53,635 nt of DNA from UBA2259 sp964543485 (GCA_964543485.1 CAZIYI010000004.1:1-53635), one strand, 5' to 3'; positions 17,095 to 27,000 are shown, counted from the first letter of the stretch. Numbers and translations: made by a program. Notes: generated by a model not told the origin, from the sequence alone.

Positions 17095-17529
17095 TTACTC
17101 TTTACTCTCCTCCTGGGCAACAACTTCCTCTGATTCTCCTTCTCCCTCACTAGGAACTTCTACCTCATCAGTTTCATATATGTTTTTAACATTGGAAACC
17201 TTAAGAGCTCTCTTACCTACTCTCTCTCTTAAAAAGAATAGCTTTGATTTATTAACAGTTCCTCTTTTAATTACTTCAATTTTTTCTAGCATTGTAGAAT
17301 ACAAAGGTATGATTTTTTCAACACCTACTCCGTAAGATATCTTTCTAACTGTAACAGTTTTACTTAAGCCAACACCCTTGATACCGATAATGACACCCTG
17401 GAAAACCTGTACCCTCTCTTTATTACCTTCTTTAATTTTAAGGTGCATTTTAACAGTATCTCCAACTTTAATATTTGGTCTTTTTTTGTATTGCTCTTTT
17501 TCAATTGATTCTAATATCTTGTTATCCAT
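17095..17529 (-). CDS. rplS: 50S ribosomal protein L19
   Basis: 144 aa. Family hallmarks are present: RPNIKVGDTVKMHLKIKEG, ERVQVFQGVIIGIKG, TVRKISYGVGVEKIIPLYS, and the basic RVGKRALKV. L19 sits at the 30S-50S interface. The usual length is ~115-120 aa; this one has an extra acidic C-terminal tail of about 25 residues rich in Glu. It heads the minus-strand set rplS, tRNA-Gly, DUF4214-like, XRE. trmD and rimM, its common neighbours, are absent. Confidence 0.97.
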   Translation of the reverse strand: MDNKILESIEKEQYKKRPNIKVGDTVKMHLKIKEGNKERVQVFQGVIIGIKGVGLSKTVTVRKISYGVGVEKIIPLYSTMLEKIEVIKRGTVNKSKLFFLRERVGKRALKVSNVKNIYETDEVEVPSEGEGESEEVVAQEESKE

Positions 17530-17615
17530 GATAATCTTAGTATATATAATTAAATTCGTTTCGTATTATAGAATAAAATTCCAAAATATGCCACAATGTA
17601 TAAAGAAAAACTGCC

Positions 17616-19151
17616 ATGAATGAAAAAAGAAAAGTATTACTAATAATAATGGACGGATTAGGTGCTGCACCTTCAAGCAAAGGTAATGCCGTAGTATTAT
17701 CAAATCCTAAATTCCTTTCCTCTCTATGGGCTACCAACCCTCATACATACCTTCTTGCCTCTGGAGAACCAGTAGGGCTCCCTAAAGACATCAAAGGTAA
17801 TAGCGAGGTGGGCCATATGAATATTGGTGCAGGACGACCTGTTATACAAACATTACCTAGAATTGATAAATCTATAGAAAGTGGTACTTTTTTTAATAAC
17901 AAGATATTACAAGAAGCACTTAATCATGCAAAAAATAATAACTCTAGAGTTCATCTTCTAGCTCTGGCAAGTGAGGGAGGAGTCCATGCCCATACTCATC
18001 ATATTATCTCAACAATCGAATTTTTTTCTAAAAACAATTTTAATGGTAACCTCTTTATACATGCTTTTACTGATGGAAGAGACTCAACAATAAATGATGC
18101 CACTCGTAATCTAGATCTCATTCAACAATCAATAGATAAAAATGGTCTCGGAAGTATTGCAACACTTTGTGGTAGGGCTTGGGCAATGGATAGAAACAAC
18201 AAATGGGAAAGAACTAAATTGGCATACGATCTACTTACTGCAAATATCGGTGATACATGTGGTTCATACTCTCAGTGTTTGATAAACTCATATGCGAAAA
18301 ATATTACTGACGAATTCTTACGACCATCTGTGTTAGTTAGAGATAGTTATATTAAAAAAAATGATGTCGTAATTTTTCTTAATTTCAGACCAGATAGAGC
18401 CGTGCAGTTATCTGAGGCACTCTTTGACCCGAATTTTAATAAATTCCCCAAAAGGGATATATCCCCAATCTTTTTTACCAGTATGGTCGAATACAAAAAA
18501 CGTTTTCCTAAAAAAGTAATCTTTTCTAAACAGTATATTACCTATCCACTAGGAAACATCATCTCTACATACGGATTAAGGCAATTAAGAATTGCAGAAT
18601 CAGAGAAATTTCCTCATGTAACATACTTTTTCAACGGTGGGTCTGCAATTAAGTATACTGGAGAAGACAGAATAGAAGTCCCTTCACCCAGTGTCCCAAC
18701 ATATGATATACAGCCAGAGATGAGCGCTCTTAAAGTTACAGATGTTTTAATTGACCGGCTATCCCAAAATATATATGATTTTACAGTTGTAAATTTTGCT
18801 AATCCAGATATGGTCGGTCATACTGGAAATATTGAAGCCACAATTAAAGCGATTTCAACTGTAGATTACTGTGTAAACAGATTAGTAAAAGAGTTTACTG
18901 CTAGAGATGGAATTGTTGTAATTACATCGGACCACGGAAATGCAGAAGAGCTAATAAATATTGATACGAATGAAATGGATACAGAACACTCATACAATCC
19001 TGTGCCATTGTTAATTGTAGGACTTCCACTTTCTACTAACAGATTAAGATACGGATCTCTTAAAGATATTGCCCCAACAATATTAACACTAATGGGATAC
19101 CCTATACCATCTGAAATGACTGGACAATCTTTACTTCTTTCTACCTATTAA
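17616..19151 (+). CDS. gpmI: 2,3-bisphosphoglycerate-independent phosphoglycerate mutase (copy 1)
   Basis: 511 aa, interconverts 3- and 2-phosphoglycerate. The two-metal alkaline-phosphatase-type site is visible: MDGLG, the nucleophile Ser in GNSEVGHMNIGAG, the phosphotransferase motifs FTDGRDS and GRAWAMDRNNKWER, then NFANPDMVGHTG, SDHGNAEE and EHSYNPVPLL. The length fits the family. A second, clearly divergent copy lies at 45346-46998. It overlaps the convergent DedA gene by 21 bp at its 3' end. A TATAAA 11 nt before the ATG may be its -10 box. Confidence 0.95.
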   Translation: MNEKRKVLLIIMDGLGAAPSSKGNAVVLSNPKFLSSLWATNPHTYLLASGEPVGLPKDIKGNSEVGHMNIGAGRPVIQTLPRIDKSIESGTFFNNKILQEALNHAKNNNSRVHLLALASEGGVHAHTHHIISTIEFFSKNNFNGNLFIHAFTDGRDSTINDATRNLDLIQQSIDKNGLGSIATLCGRAWAMDRNNKWERTKLAYDLLTANIGDTCGSYSQCLINSYAKNITDEFLRPSVLVRDSYIKKNDVVIFLNFRPDRAVQLSEALFDPNFNKFPKRDISPIFFTSMVEYKKRFPKKVIFSKQYITYPLGNIISTYGLRQLRIAESEKFPHVTYFFNGGSAIKYTGEDRIEVPSPSVPTYDIQPEMSALKVTDVLIDRLSQNIYDFTVVNFANPDMVGHTGNIEATIKAISTVDYCVNRLVKEFTARDGIVVITSDHGNAEELINIDTNEMDTEHSYNPVPLLIVGLPLSTNRLRYGSLKDIAPTILTLMGYPIPSEMTGQSLLLSTY

Positions 19152-19757
19152 GATATTTCTTACCCCTCTTGCGATATATGCAACAACAAATAGAATGAGT
19201 AGTATTAGTATTACTTTTTCATATTTTGAAACCCATCCCCCTATTACCTCCCAGTTATCACCAAATATATACCCCGTATATGTTAATATACTGTTCCATA
19301 GTAAAGAACCCAAAAGTGTATATATTGTAAATCTAATAAAATTCATCTTAATTACTCCTGCAGGAAAAGATATTAGAGTTCTAACAATGGGGATAAGACG
19401 ACCAAAGAATACAACACTGTTTCCATACTTATTAAATATCTCAAATGTCTTTTCTACATCCTGTTTTTGAATAAAGAAATAGTGACCATATTTATCTAGT
19501 AATTTTAACAATGTTTTTTCTCCCCATTTACCAATAATATAAAAAGGTAAAGACCCAAGATATGCAGCAATTGTTGCGATGAAAATTACAACAAATATAT
19601 TCATTCTACCCATTGATGCAACAAATCCAGAAAAAGGAAGTATTATTTCACTAGGAATCGGAGCAAAAAAACTCTCGATAAAAACCGAAAGAAAAACACC
19701 AGGATAACCTAAAACAGATATAATATTTACAAGCCAATCTATTATACTTTGTATCAT
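19131..19757 (-). CDS. DedA family membrane protein (copy 1)
   Basis: 208 aa. The DedA/SNARE-associated signatures are present: ESFFAPIPSEIILPFSG near residues 28-44 and GRLIPIVRTLISFPAG near 118-133, with several membrane segments between and after. DedA proteins are membrane transporters or flippases; some recycle undecaprenyl phosphate or phospholipids. A lipid-carrier role would fit the wall genes in this window, including uppP, but is inferred. It is followed upstream on the minus strand by the DUF192 gene. Confidence 0.88.
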   Translation of the reverse strand: MIQSIIDWLVNIISVLGYPGVFLSVFIESFFAPIPSEIILPFSGFVASMGRMNIFVVIFIATIAAYLGSLPFYIIGKWGEKTLLKLLDKYGHYFFIQKQDVEKTFEIFNKYGNSVVFFGRLIPIVRTLISFPAGVIKMNFIRFTIYTLLGSLLWNSILTYTGYIFGDNWEVIGGWVSKYEKVILILLILFVVAYIARGVRNILIGRKK

Positions 19758-19773
19758 AATACTAAAAATGAAA

Positions 19774-20310
19774 TTACTTCAGAGATGATATATTAAAAAG
19801 AACTGCATTTCCAATTTCAATCATATTTAAATCAGAGAAACCACTTTTCACTTCTAGTGCATATTTAAATGGTTTCTCACTTTTAAAACTTATACATTCA
19901 TTCTCTCCACATGGGGGTAAATCTTTTTTAATATCTACAATATATCCTGCATAATTGATATAAATAATATCTAATGATATTAACATATCTTTCATCCAAA
20001 ATGAGTAATCCCCCTGAGTGTCAAAAATAAATAACATTCCTTGATAATCTCCTAGCTCCTTTCTACCAGATAGACCTTGTCCTCTCAACTCTTGCGTATC
20101 AGCAATTTCTAAACTAACAAATATTTTTTGTCCATCTTTATTTATAATCTCCAAGCTACTTTCCTGTTCATTCTCCTTTATCTCATCGTTTTTAAATTCA
20201 ACTATCGGATTTTCAAATGATATATCAAATAGAGAGTATTTAGTTTGAAGGAAATATAAAATTCCAAATACTAATAAAATATATAAAAGTATTTTTAATT
20301 GAGTATTCAT
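19774..20310 (-). CDS. Membrane-anchored DUF192 protein
   Basis: 178 aa. One N-terminal membrane segment (~7-22) precedes the DUF192 domain: ELRGQGLSGRKELGDYQGML, FWMKDMLISLDIIYI, then ALEVKSGF. The spacing of RGQGLSGR and FWMKxMxxxLDxxF-type motifs matches the family, whose biochemical role is not established. An exposed C-x4-C pair (PPCGENEC) could form a disulfide outside the cell. Same strand as the DedA gene, gap of 16 bp. Confidence 0.85.
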   Translation of the reverse strand: MNTQLKILLYILLVFGILYFLQTKYSLFDISFENPIVEFKNDEIKENEQESSLEIINKDGQKIFVSLEIADTQELRGQGLSGRKELGDYQGMLFIFDTQGDYSFWMKDMLISLDIIYINYAGYIVDIKKDLPPCGENECISFKSEKPFKYALEVKSGFSDLNMIEIGNAVLFNISSLK

Positions 20311-20374
20311 ATTTAATAATATAAAAATATCTTAAAATAGACAATATTGTTTTCATAATAGACAGTACAAAATA

Positions 20375-20380
20375 TATAAT
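20375..20380 (+). promoter_or_regulatory. -10 box (TATAAT) of the HelD-like helicase gene
   Basis: A perfect TATAAT lies 38 nt before the ATG at 20419, within the 108-bp gap shared with the divergent DUF192 gene. The -35 region is not clear. Confidence 0.3.
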
Positions 20381-20418
20381 GTAAAATGCGTAAGCTATAA
20401 ATTTGCATTAACAAAAAC

Positions 20419-22623
20419 ATGCAAACCTTTGAAAAAGCCCTTAATCCAATCTATACCAGATTAAATTCCATTAACGATTTCTCATCGATTACACCTAATA
20501 CTAATCTTGAAAAAGAAGAGTATCCTCATTTAGAAAAAGTAACAAATATCAATGTAGATGTTGCTAAGAAAATGATTAACAAGTTACATAACCTAGAAAA
20601 AGAGTTAGAAGATCAAGCAAAGATAGTACAGATGGAAACAGATCTAGATTCTAGAAAAGATGCTGTAGGAATGTATAACAAGATACTAAGTAACATCCAA
20701 GATTGTGTAGAAAGAATTAACAGAGAGTTACTTAAAGTTGATGCTCCTTACTTTGGTAAAATACTTTTTAGAACCAATTTTAGAGGGGAGAAAAAAGATC
20801 TATCCATATATATTGGAAAATTCGCTTTAATGGATCCTACCAATTTCAAACCATTAATCAGTGATTGGAGAGCACCAATAGCAAATATATATTATGAAAA
20901 CAGTGGACCAACAAAAAATCTTCAGTATGATACACCGATTGGAATGAAAGAGGGAGATTTGGTACAAAAAAGACAGTTTAATATCTCTGAAGCACGATTT
21001 AATCATATCTATGATGCAAAAAGTGGTAATGCTTCTGCGGATGAATTTCTACTTGCACAGCTTACTGAAAGATTAGGACAGAAATTAAAAGATATTGTTG
21101 CAACAATACAAGAACAACAAAACAAAATAATTAGAGAGGAGATCAACAAACCCGTTATTATCCAAGGAGTAGCAGGAAGTGGTAAAACAACAATCCTTTT
21201 ACACCGTCTTGCATATCTCTTTTATACTTACAAAGAGAAAATACACCCTGAAAAAACTTTAATCATAGGTCCTAACAAAGTATTCCTTGATTACATATCT
21301 GATGTATTACCTTGCCTAGGTATTGAACATGTTGAAGGAAATACATATATGTTTTGGGCAAAAAACATATTGGGCTGGGATGATTCCTACGTAATTCACG
21401 CTTCAGAAGAAGATCTAAGCATTAAAGAATTTAAAGGTAGTAAACAGTTTATTGATATTTTAGACACTTACTTCGACGAGTTTGAATCTAATCTCTTAGA
21501 TAATATCCCATACATTCGAAAAGATATAATAAGAAGTAGATACTACGAACTCAAGGATACCCATCCATTAGTAACAATGGACGAGAGATTATTACTTTCA
21601 CTTGAATACGCTTTTGTTCAAAAACAATTTAAAGAAAAAACCGTTGGTTCTTTTGGAAACAATAATAACTTTGAACATGAAAAAAGAAAAGAAATAATTA
21701 GATACTTTAACAGAGTTACAATCCCTATAGAAATATACAGAGATATGTTTAAAAAGGGATATGTGAAAAAAGAAATCTCAAAATACACATTAGAAGGAGT
21801 AGTAAGAAGTGGTAAAAGAAAAACGTATAGAATAGAAGATCTAGCACCAATCCTCTACCTACATTTAAAAATTCATGGACACACTGAATATGAAAAAGAA
21901 TATGTAATGGTAGATGAGGGACAAGATTTAAGCATTATTCAAATTTTAACTCTTCTTCAGATAGCTAAAAAACAAAATATCACTATTGCGGGTGACCTAG
22001 CACAATCAATTATTCCCCCCTTCTATATTAAAGATTGGGAATCAGTTATTTCTCTTTTTTCAATGTTTGATATTGATAATTACTCATATCACCAATTAAA
22101 TAGATGCTATAGAACAACTTTAGAGATAATAGAATATGCAAATAAAATATTTAGAGACAGATTCCCTAAGACATATAAATTACCTGAAGCCGTATTAAGA
22201 CATGGTGAAGATATCAAAATATTACATAATGATAAAAATATCCTTAATATTGACCAGAAAGGAGTAGATGACTTAATTTCTTTAATCAAAGATGAATTTA
22301 AAAAGGGAAGTGCAACCTGTGCATTAGTATGCCCAGATAAAGAGTATGCTAAAAAAGTATTTGAGAGAATAGCTCCTTATGAAAAACAACTTGAAAGAGA
22401 TGTGATTGATTTTTCCCAAGATGATTATAAAACTGGTTTGTTAATATTACCAATTGAAAATGCAAAAGGTTTAGAATTTGATACTGTAATAATTCTAGAT
22501 ATCAATGATATTACCTATCCAGACACTGAGCTATCTACAAGATTACTGTATGTTGCTATCACAAGAGCCCTACATAGATTAATAATTATTGAAAATAGTA
22601 ATAAGTCACCCTTACTATTATAA
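20419..22623 (+). CDS. helD: HelD-like superfamily 1 helicase
   Basis: 734 aa. An N-terminal helical part (~1-110, charged, probably an antiparallel coiled coil) is followed by Walker A GVAGSGKTT near residue 251, Walker B-type VDEGQDLS, motif III-like TIAGDLAQSI, and the C-terminal VAITRAL. The long N-terminal coil and the sequence between (DWRAPIANIYYE) are typical of HelD rather than UvrD or Rep. HelD releases RNA polymerase from stalled or terminated complexes. The next gene, lgt, starts 6 bp downstream; the link is positional only. Confidence 0.85.
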   Translation: MQTFEKALNPIYTRLNSINDFSSITPNTNLEKEEYPHLEKVTNINVDVAKKMINKLHNLEKELEDQAKIVQMETDLDSRKDAVGMYNKILSNIQDCVERINRELLKVDAPYFGKILFRTNFRGEKKDLSIYIGKFALMDPTNFKPLISDWRAPIANIYYENSGPTKNLQYDTPIGMKEGDLVQKRQFNISEARFNHIYDAKSGNASADEFLLAQLTERLGQKLKDIVATIQEQQNKIIREEINKPVIIQGVAGSGKTTILLHRLAYLFYTYKEKIHPEKTLIIGPNKVFLDYISDVLPCLGIEHVEGNTYMFWAKNILGWDDSYVIHASEEDLSIKEFKGSKQFIDILDTYFDEFESNLLDNIPYIRKDIIRSRYYELKDTHPLVTMDERLLLSLEYAFVQKQFKEKTVGSFGNNNNFEHEKRKEIIRYFNRVTIPIEIYRDMFKKGYVKKEISKYTLEGVVRSGKRKTYRIEDLAPILYLHLKIHGHTEYEKEYVMVDEGQDLSIIQILTLLQIAKKQNITIAGDLAQSIIPPFYIKDWESVISLFSMFDIDNYSYHQLNRCYRTTLEIIEYANKIFRDRFPKTYKLPEAVLRHGEDIKILHNDKNILNIDQKGVDDLISLIKDEFKKGSATCALVCPDKEYAKKVFERIAPYEKQLERDVIDFSQDDYKTGLLILPIENAKGLEFDTVIILDINDITYPDTELSTRLLYVAITRALHRLIIIENSNKSPLLL

Positions 22624-22629
22624 TTAGAT

Positions 22630-23340
22630 ATGAACTTATACGGATTACTGATAGGTATTGCTGTTGTTATTGGAATAGAAACAATCAAAAAGTTTGAGCA
22701 AGAAATTACATATCTAAACATCCTTTTCATTCTCATACTAACATTACTTGGTGCAAGAGTACTGTTTCTCTTACATAACATTGCAGAAATTCAAAATGGA
22801 AGTATAGAGCCACTCGCAATTTGGGATGGTGGTTTGGCCTTTTACGGTGCACTAATTGGTTTAATACTATCCATATATATCCTATCTATATATAAAAAGA
22901 TTAAATTTCTTAAACTAACAGACACAGTATTACTTGTTCTCCCCCTTTTACATTCAATTGGAAGAATTGGTAATTTCTTTAATTATGAATTGTATGGGAA
23001 GCCAACCTCTCTTCCATGGGGTATATATATTCCAAAAGAGTATCGGGAACTTTCAGTAATAGATTATTCATATTTTCATCCAGTGTTTGCTTACGAATCA
23101 ATATTAAATATATTAAACTTTTTCCTTCTGTTTTACATTTCTAAAAGATTTAAAAATACAGGGTTAATAACTGCAATATACCTTATAAACTACTCAATAA
23201 TTCGTTTACTAACCAACCTTATACGTATTGATAAAGAGTATTTTCTTAATTTCGAAACATCCAATCTCTTGTCAATTGTCTTTTTAACATCGGGTTTAAT
23301 ATTACTTACAAAAACCTTTCTTAAAAAAAGAAATACTTAA
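22630..23340 (+). CDS. lgt: Prolipoprotein diacylglyceryl transferase
   Basis: 236 aa, polytopic. The Lgt signature GRIGNFFNYELYGKPTSLPW is followed by HPVFAYES, and GGLAFYGALIG corresponds to the GGLxFYGG motif. The enzyme transfers diacylglycerol from phosphatidylglycerol to the lipobox Cys. It is slightly short for the family (~260-290). No lspA lies in the window, and I see no clear lipobox among the exported proteins here, so its substrates must be encoded elsewhere. Confidence 0.93.
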   Translation: MNLYGLLIGIAVVIGIETIKKFEQEITYLNILFILILTLLGARVLFLLHNIAEIQNGSIEPLAIWDGGLAFYGALIGLILSIYILSIYKKIKFLKLTDTVLLVLPLLHSIGRIGNFFNYELYGKPTSLPWGIYIPKEYRELSVIDYSYFHPVFAYESILNILNFFLLFYISKRFKNTGLITAIYLINYSIIRLLTNLIRIDKEYFLNFETSNLLSIVFLTSGLILLTKTFLKKRNT

Positions 23341-23406
23341 ATATATTGTTTCAACATTTGTTAAATTCTGATAGAATCAGAGAAATATCTTTTAAATATT
23401 AACTCA

Positions 23407-24825
23407 TTGGAAAATCTAACCATTACACAACTTAGAGAGAAACTTCTTAAGAAAACTTTAAGTGCGCAAGAGATTACAACCCACTATCTAACACAAATAG
23501 AAAAAAAAGATAAAGAATTAAATGCATATATTACAGTATGTTCTGAAAAAGCCCTAGAGAATGCTAAATATTTTGATAATAATTTTAATACTCAAAAAGA
23601 TAAAATACTCGGTGGTATACCATTAGGTATTAAAGATGTAATTAGTACAAAAGGGATTCTCACTACATGTGCATCACATATATTAGATCAATATGAACCA
23701 GTATATGAAGCTACTGTAATGCATAAACTTTTAGAGCAAGGTGCAATAATTCTAGGTAAAACAAACCTAGATCAATTCTGTCATGGTTCTTCAACGATTA
23801 CTTCATATTACGGTCCTACAAGAAACCCTCATGATATATCTAGAATACCAGGTGGTTCAAGTGGTGGCTCAGCAGCTGCTGTGGCTGCAGATATGTGTGC
23901 TGGAGCAATGGGTACTGAGACTGCTGGTTCGATTCGACTACCTGCTAGTTGGTGTGGAATTGTTGGATTAAAACCAAGCTATGGAAGAGTCTCAAGATAT
24001 GGAGTACTCGCTATGGGTTCATCCTTAGATAGCCCAGGACCTCTTACTAAAAGTGTTGATGATGCAGCTTTAATTCTTTCCGTTATTTCTGGCTATGATA
24101 TCAAGGATTTCTCTTCATACAATTTGCCAAATAGTATATACATACCCGATCCTTCAAAAATCAAAGGTATGAATATCTGTATACCTAAGGAGTATTTAGA
24201 ACTTAATATTGAGAAAGGTGTATTAGAAAACTTTGAACAAAGTATTGAGAAGTTAAAAAAACTTGGAGCAAACATTTCCTATGAAAATGTTTTGAATCCT
24301 GGATTTGCCATGGCTGTATATACGATTACTTGTAGAAGTGAGGTCTCTTCAAATCTCGCAAGATATGATGGAACTAGATTTGGATTAGAGGGAGATGACA
24401 AATCTTCGATTAAAGCTTACTACGAATCTACTAGAGGTAAGGGCTTTGGACAAGAGCCAAAAAGAAGAGTAATGACAGGTACATACTCTCTCTCTGCTGG
24501 ATATTCTGATGAATATTTCAAAAAATCAGAACAAGTTAGACAACTAATTAAACAGAATTTAGATGAAATACTTTCTAAATATGATTGTATTGTATCTCCT
24601 TCTACTCCAACAACTGCACTAAAAGACAAAGATGCTGACAACCCTCTCTTTGGAGAAATGGCTGATATACTAGCTGAAGGAAGCTCTCTTGCTGGATTAC
24701 CAGGGATTTCAATTCCAAATGGTAAAGCAGATAACCTTCCAACAGGAATACAATTTATTGGTAAAACACTAGATGAAATTACAATATTAAATGCAGCCAA
24801 GGCGTTAGAAGAGGCAAGTAACTAA
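23407..24825 (+). CDS. gatA: Glutamyl/aspartyl-tRNA amidotransferase subunit A
   Basis: 472 aa amidase subunit of GatCAB, which converts Glu-tRNA(Gln) and/or Asp-tRNA(Asn) to the amidated forms. The Ser-cisSer-Lys triad is present: K76 in GIPLGIKD, S151 in GGSSGGS and nucleophile S175 in ETAGSIRLPA. It begins with TTG (23407). No upstream ATG is in frame, and the N-terminus from here matches the family (LTITQLREKLLKKTLSAQEIT). It is separate from gatB-gatC, 5 kb away. Its stop overlaps that of the convergent gene by 4 bp (CTAA). Confidence 0.96.
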   Translation: MENLTITQLREKLLKKTLSAQEITTHYLTQIEKKDKELNAYITVCSEKALENAKYFDNNFNTQKDKILGGIPLGIKDVISTKGILTTCASHILDQYEPVYEATVMHKLLEQGAIILGKTNLDQFCHGSSTITSYYGPTRNPHDISRIPGGSSGGSAAAVAADMCAGAMGTETAGSIRLPASWCGIVGLKPSYGRVSRYGVLAMGSSLDSPGPLTKSVDDAALILSVISGYDIKDFSSYNLPNSIYIPDPSKIKGMNICIPKEYLELNIEKGVLENFEQSIEKLKKLGANISYENVLNPGFAMAVYTITCRSEVSSNLARYDGTRFGLEGDDKSSIKAYYESTRGKGFGQEPKRRVMTGTYSLSAGYSDEYFKKSEQVRQLIKQNLDEILSKYDCIVSPSTPTTALKDKDADNPLFGEMADILAEGSSLAGLPGISIPNGKADNLPTGIQFIGKTLDEITILNAAKALEEASN

Positions 24826-25718
24826 GGTTGTAAAATATTTTCAGTTTCTCCTTCAATAGATATAACTACAGAATCAACAGTACTAAACTGTTTTAAAGTC
24901 TCAGAAATCTGAGCTCTAATAGATTCTATTTTACAACTACCACCGACACCCTCTTGTAATTTATTACTTAAATCAACATATGCAATACCTTCAGAAATTG
25001 ATAACGAAAGAATTATCACACCCGTATTTATATTTGTAAAATACCCATCACTCTCATCTTCATCGTTAGTACCTTTAAAAAGTTCATTTAGTGCAATCTG
25101 ACCCACAGCTACTGTTTTTTCTACTTCCCTAGTAACAGGATATACTACAGAGCAATCTAACATCTCTGGATCAAGTTTACTGTTTGGGAAAAATACTTTA
25201 ACATTCATTGTTTCAATATCTTCAACTGGCTTCACTGTTACAGTAATCGAAGCAGAGTCATCGTTTTCTACTAAATTAGAAGCATTAGATTTCTCAAAGA
25301 CTATCTTTACAATACTCTCTTTGTCTAAATCAAGATCGAGAGTAAAAGTAAAATCCACCAAATTACTAGTCATCCATCCCCCTTCTGAAGCTGCAATTAA
25401 AGATTCAATTATCTCTCCTTGAGTATTTAATACTCTTACTGGAAAAGTTCCTTCAAAAAACCACTCTCCGCTTACACGACCCTTAATTTGGAAACCTTCA
25501 TCAACAGTATCCCCATCTTTTATATTATCTAAAATCAATATACTGCCTTTCTCAGAGAGTACCTGTTGATCAGTATTCGATACCTCATCACACATATCTG
25601 TAATTTGTACACATAGCTGATATTTACAGCAAAGGTCTTTATTTTTGAGAATGTAGGCAGTACCTATTAAAAATATTGATAGTAAAAATATGCTAAATAT
25701 TAATACAATATTTTTCAT
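24822..25718 (-). CDS. Membrane-anchored Gmad2-GerMN domain protein
   Basis: 298 aa. An N-terminal membrane segment (~4-24) is followed by a Cys-rich linker (DLCCKYQLC, then MCDE). Next comes an Ig-like Gmad2 domain (NIKDGDTVDEGFQIKGRVSG, residues ~65-150) and a GerMN domain (~170-295: VGQIALNELFKGT, then AYVDLSNKLQEGVGGSC and VDSVVISIEGE). Both domains occur in the spore germination protein GerM but are also widespread in non-sporing bacteria as exported, probably wall- or lipid-linked modules. No sporulation gene is present here. The role is unknown. Confidence 0.85.
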   Translation of the reverse strand: MKNIVLIFSIFLLSIFLIGTAYILKNKDLCCKYQLCVQITDMCDEVSNTDQQVLSEKGSILILDNIKDGDTVDEGFQIKGRVSGEWFFEGTFPVRVLNTQGEIIESLIAASEGGWMTSNLVDFTFTLDLDLDKESIVKIVFEKSNASNLVENDDSASITVTVKPVEDIETMNVKVFFPNSKLDPEMLDCSVVYPVTREVEKTVAVGQIALNELFKGTNDEDESDGYFTNINTGVIILSLSISEGIAYVDLSNKLQEGVGGSCKIESIRAQISETLKQFSTVDSVVISIEGETENILQP

Positions 25719-25822
25719 TATGGTATACCTTAATAAAAGTAATATACATTTAAAGTATACCTCTTATACGAAACATTTCAATATTGAAAAGTGGGTTCGA
25801 TTTTACCTAAGAAAAGACCGTG
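25719..25822. promoter_or_regulatory. Intergenic region with TATACT promoter of the Gmad2-GerMN gene
   Basis: On the minus strand TATACT (complement of 25754-25759) lies about 35 nt before the ATG at 25718, and GGTATACC (25722-25729) is a perfect 8-bp palindrome just before the start. A second GTATACC occurs at 25755-25761. The repeated element could be a small operator; nothing else is seen in this stretch. Confidence 0.3.
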
Positions 25823-26956
25823 TTATATATATTTTCTTAAATTTCTGAATCTATATCTTTCAAATACCAATTGAACTTCTTCATCATTTTTTAATCTCTC
25901 AGATGCATATTCTATTGCAGATGGGGTTTTACGTACTGCAGTTAAAACAATTTTCTTATCATCCTTTAAGCTATCAGATGCAAATTCAAGTGCCCAACCA
26001 GTATTTCTTACAGCTTTAAGCACAACAGTAGCATCATCTCTTAAACTATCAGATGCAAACTTTAAGTTACGACCATCATGATTAACAGCAATCAATACAA
26101 TATCTTTAAGAGCTTTAATATTTTCAGAAGCGTAAGCTAAAGCACCTCCATTTTGTTTGACAGCTACAGTCATTATTTCAATATCATCTCTATATTTATC
26201 TGAAATATATTCAAGTGTACGAGAAGATTGATTTAAAGCTGTTAAAATAACCTTTCTATCATCTTTTAATCTCTCTGAGACAAATTGTATAGCAGTACCA
26301 TCCTGCTTTACTGCAAACAGAACAATATCAATATCATTTTTTAATTCTTCAGATAAATACTCCAAAGACAAACCATCTTGAGTAAGTACTTCTTTCGCAA
26401 TATGTTTATCACTTTTCAATCTATCTGATGCAAACTGTATAGAGCATCCTTCACTTCTAATTGCCTCTAAAACAATCTCATCATTATCTTTTATTCTTTC
26501 AGTAGCTAAGCCCAATGTACTTCCTACACGTTTAACTGCGATACGCATAATCTTTTCATTATCTCTAAATCTCTCAGATACATATTGCAAAGACCATGGG
26601 TTGTTTTCTACAGCTATTTCTAATAACTCTTCATCCTCTTTTAATTCTTCTGAAGCATATCTAATGTATGTACCTTTTTTCTCTAAAACAGATTTAAAAA
26701 CACCTTTATCATTTTGAAATTTCTCTAAGTTTTTAATAAATTTAGAACCATCTAGTAAGAAATAATCTGTATTAGGATTTTTAACTTCTTCTATGAAACG
26801 AGTTCGTGCTTTATCATATTCATATGCATCTAAATACATTTGATTAAAATAATCGTTTAAAATTTGGGGCTTATTTTCTGCTTCACTAAGAAGTTTTATA
26901 TATTCGTATTCTAATTTACATTCTTTACCTATTGGATCTTTTTCTAAATTGTTCAT
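25823..26956 (-). CDS. DUF4116 repeat protein (eleven 25-residue repeats)
   Basis: 377 aa. After a ~90-residue N-terminal part come eleven consecutive repeats of exactly 25 residues plus a partial twelfth. They follow the pattern DDxxIVLxAVxxxGxxLxFASDxLK, for example repeats starting DNEKIM, DNDEIV, DDRKVI, DDATVV and DDKKIV. This is the DUF4116 family, predicted to be an all-helical solenoid and probably a protein-binding scaffold. No signal peptide or membrane segment, so it should be cytoplasmic. The repeats differ enough in DNA sequence that they are not a recent expansion. Function unknown; a near-palindrome lies upstream. Confidence 0.9.
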   Translation of the reverse strand: MNNLEKDPIGKECKLEYEYIKLLSEAENKPQILNDYFNQMYLDAYEYDKARTRFIEEVKNPNTDYFLLDGSKFIKNLEKFQNDKGVFKSVLEKKGTYIRYASEELKEDEELLEIAVENNPWSLQYVSERFRDNEKIMRIAVKRVGSTLGLATERIKDNDEIVLEAIRSEGCSIQFASDRLKSDKHIAKEVLTQDGLSLEYLSEELKNDIDIVLFAVKQDGTAIQFVSERLKDDRKVILTALNQSSRTLEYISDKYRDDIEIMTVAVKQNGGALAYASENIKALKDIVLIAVNHDGRNLKFASDSLRDDATVVLKAVRNTGWALEFASDSLKDDKKIVLTAVRKTPSAIEYASERLKNDEEVQLVFERYRFRNLRKYI

Positions 26957-27000
26957 TATTATTTCTTACAAGATAGTATATATGGAATATAACTTGAGAT

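Noticed and set aside
25850..26710. CRISPR-like or DNA-level tandem repeat in the 75-bp periodic region
   Set aside because: The periodicity is at the protein level only; the DNA copies differ too much and form one long coding frame.
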